From Coprenecus sp902388455 (GTDB lineage Bacteria > Bacteroidota > Bacteroidia > Bacteroidales > UBA932): a stretch of DNA of 64,000 nucleotides. Location of the stretch: NCBI GenBank assembly GCA_963931615.1, contig OZ007032.1, positions 2,294,001-2,358,000 of the forward strand, given 5' to 3'. The notes under the pieces are model-generated. The model was not told the DNA's origin, did not search any database, and saw only the letters and a program-made list of their open reading frames with translations. Both the position numbers and the translations under genes were made by a program. This document shows positions 62,273 through 64,000 of the stretch, piece after piece (the first letter of the stretch is position 1; each line of letters starts with the position of its first letter).

Positions 62273-62997
62273 ATATCTATTTCAAGAAAATACCAAGAAT
62301 TTTGATCTTTCGCACAATCATATTCCCTCCAATTTATCGGATACGGTTTTGACAAATTCACGCACCTGTCTTCTGTCTCATTTTTCTTTGGATGATACAC
62401 TACTTCCTTTTCCGTATAATTCTCTGTCAAACCAAAAGCATGATACCTTCCATCTTCATTCTCTTTCTGATTATATGCCTTGGTCTCAAGGAACTTCTTG
62501 TTGTCGGTTATGAAATAAAATCTCCCTTCCGAATAAATTTGTTTCCCTAGACTACATTCCTCCGGCTTCTTCTCAAGACCGATTCCGACCTCTTTTTCAA
62601 GAAATTCCAAATCACGGTAGATACGGAACATATTGTTCGGGAAGGCAGTTTTCTTGGAATCCTCACGTCTGGGTTTGAACTTAAGTTCTATGGCACATGC
62701 ATACCGGATTACATCATTCTCTTTGAAACCGCAGGTTATGTCTATAAATTTCTTCCCTTTCTCTCCCTCCCATTTTGTCTCCAGATCAACATAGAACCTT
62801 TCATCAGAAAAGGCATACAAATTCCCGACAGTTTTTATAATTGAGGCAAAATGAAACTGAAAAAGAGCCTCATTCTTTGTCTCAGTCATTATAATTCCAG
62901 CTATAAATTGGTGCTGGAACACGCACCATGCCTCATCAAGAATCTTTTTCATTCTTTCTGAATAATCTTCCTTTTTAAACAAGTTTAATTTTTCCAT
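62263..62997 (-). CDS. hypothetical protein, possible nuclease fold, flanked by direct repeats
   Basis: 244 aa, A+T-richer than its neighbours. FIDITCGF followed by ACAIELKFKPR resembles the core of PD-(D/E)xK-type folds, a weak hint of a nuclease-like domain. Its stop lies in the left repeat and its promoter box in the right repeat, so the gene plus leader forms a unit inserted between two copies of the same 41 bases. Confidence 0.6.
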   Translation of the reverse strand: MEKLNLFKKEDYSERMKKILDEAWCVFQHQFIAGIIMTETKNEALFQFHFASIIKTVGNLYAFSDERFYVDLETKWEGEKGKKFIDITCGFKENDVIRYACAIELKFKPRREDSKKTAFPNNMFRIYRDLEFLEKEVGIGLEKKPEECSLGKQIYSEGRFYFITDNKKFLETKAYNQKENEDGRYHAFGLTENYTEKEVVYHPKKNETEDRCVNLSKPYPINWREYDCAKDQNSWYFLEIDISE

Positions 62998-63022
62998 TTC
63001 TCTATTTCATTTAAAACGCATT

Positions 63023-63063
63023 CAAAGGTAAGGCGGCTCAGTGCCAAAGCGTGTCACTCAGAA
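63023..63063. repeat. 41-bp direct repeat, right copy
   Basis: Identical to 62232-62272. It spans the stop codon region of the WYL gene and carries TACCTTTG (complement of 63023-63030), 26 bases before the start at 62997. Confidence 0.9.
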
Positions 63064-63993
63064 GTTCATGCGGTGCAGGGCATCGCGGTAGATTGTTTTC
63101 AGTTCCTCGCGGAGGTGGGCGGGGGAGATGACGGTGATGTCGTCGCTGCGGGAAAGGAGCTCGCGCCTGAAGGCAAATGTTATGCGCAGCCTCAGACGGA
63201 TGCGGACCTCTTTATCATTGTCAATCAGCACTTCCTGAGATGCGTGTAGGGGATAGGTCTTGCAGTAGCGGCCCTCCCGGGGAGACATCGACAGGACAAC
63301 TTCCTCAACCGGCACATTGCGGTTGGAATACACGCCGAACGAATCCTTGAAATCCGCCTCCACATCCACATCAGGCCTCGGAACAAACCGATTGTCAGTA
63401 ATGCGCAGATTCCTTATACGGTCCAGGCCCCAGCTTTTAATCTCACCCTCCGAAGTGACTTTCTCCCCCAGGCCTATCTCGATGGCCAGCAGATACCAGC
63501 GGCCCTGTCCTTCCTTGAGGGCGTAGGGCATCACCCTCCGCTGCCGAGGCTCCGAGCCGTCGTACTTGACATAGGTAAATTCGACCTCCAGATGTTTCTT
63601 CACCGCGTATATCAGCGGACTGAGATGCTCCGTACCGGCAGCTTTCCGTTTCTCAGCAAACACTATCGAGGACAGTTCCTCCCTGGCCCTCAACGAGGTA
63701 ATCAGGTCAAACTGTTCCAGCACCCTTTCCAGATCCGAGATCCGGTCCTCATCCTCCGGGATATAGTAGCCGCCTTCGCTCCGGGAATACTCTATGCTGA
63801 CCCCCAGACCGCTGCGGATATCCCCGACATCCCTCAGCACCGTCCTTCTCGACACTCCTGCCGTACCTTCGTCGTCATAGTAGGCCATCGCGCACTCAAC
63901 CTCCCTCACTAGCTCTTCCAGCGAGATATAAGGACGGCTCCTGACCAGCCTTATTATCAGCATATACCGCTGTATGCATCCCAACTTTGACAT
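63058..63993 (-). CDS. WYL-domain transcriptional regulator
   Basis: 311 aa. The N-terminal winged helix (SRRTVLRDVGDIRSGLG) is followed by a WYL domain with GRWYLLAIEIG, and a C-terminal WCX-type region. WYL regulators sense nucleotides or other ligands and often control stress or defence genes. The start at 63993 is complete in the window. It lies upstream of the repeat-flanked gene on the same strand and might control it. Confidence 0.85.
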   Translation of the reverse strand: MSKLGCIQRYMLIIRLVRSRPYISLEELVREVECAMAYYDDEGTAGVSRRTVLRDVGDIRSGLGVSIEYSRSEGGYYIPEDEDRISDLERVLEQFDLITSLRAREELSSIVFAEKRKAAGTEHLSPLIYAVKKHLEVEFTYVKYDGSEPRQRRVMPYALKEGQGRWYLLAIEIGLGEKVTSEGEIKSWGLDRIRNLRITDNRFVPRPDVDVEADFKDSFGVYSNRNVPVEEVVLSMSPREGRYCKTYPLHASQEVLIDNDKEVRIRLRLRITFAFRRELLSRSDDITVISPAHLREELKTIYRDALHRMNF

Positions 63994-64000
63994 ACTTTGT

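Overview
The window looks like a Bacteroidales chromosome (Bacteroides/Rikenellaceae-like) carrying at least two mobile regions. The evidence is a CTnDOT-type tra operon, promoters of the Bacteroidetes type (TTG or TTTG, about 19 bases, TAnnTTTG), almost no Shine-Dalgarno sequences, many lipoproteins, and G+C-rich housekeeping genes next to A+T-rich islands. The species cannot be read from the sequence; an Alistipes-like host is a guess.

Layout. (1) 1-27.9 kb is the distal part of a CTnDOT-family integrative conjugative element. Rightward traE to traQ plus a lysozyme (1132-12363) encode the type IV secretion channel. Leftward from 27.5 to 12.4 kb run accessory genes: DUF proteins, a DnaJ/polyvalent-domain protein, an ArdA-like antirestriction protein and a 1000-aa methyltransferase-helicase. 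(2) About 28-42.8 kb is resident chromosome: two propeller lipoproteins, two S9 peptidases, an ATPase, and a leftward aroB, aroD-aroA fusion, aroC shikimate cluster beside tRNA-Leu(CAA). (3) 42.9-50.6 kb is an insertion abutting the tRNA, with a large serine recombinase, a small resolvase, an XRE regulator, a three-lipoprotein cargo operon behind a structured leader, and a Rep-like gene. (4) 50.6-60.2 kb is an A+T-rich defence island: an uncharacterised four-gene ATPase/PIN operon, an MboI/DpnII-type GATC restriction-modification system, AbiH, and a truncated relaxase with its partner. (5) 60.2-64 kb returns to chromosomal style: HD hydrolase, WYL regulator and a gene bracketed by a 41-bp direct repeat.

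The most unusual signal is a structured element of about 160-175 bases present four times in the conjugative element (809-970, 14910-15083, 22446-22605, 27541-27708). Each copy has four nested stems whose sequences differ while pairing is kept. Each lies 34-50 bases upstream of a leftward operon, and all have the same orientation. The irregular pairs I found in the stems are G.T as read on the + strand, so the + strand is the one that folds. A conserved TACCTTTG, the Bacteroidetes -7 box, lies on the 3' side between two stems, with a conserved TTG 22-23 bases before it. In a folded single + strand this would point a promoter at the leftward genes. I therefore propose these are Bacteroidetes counterparts of the F-plasmid single-strand promoter Frpo, switching on antirestriction genes as the transferred strand enters a recipient. 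A conventional structured RNA is the main alternative.
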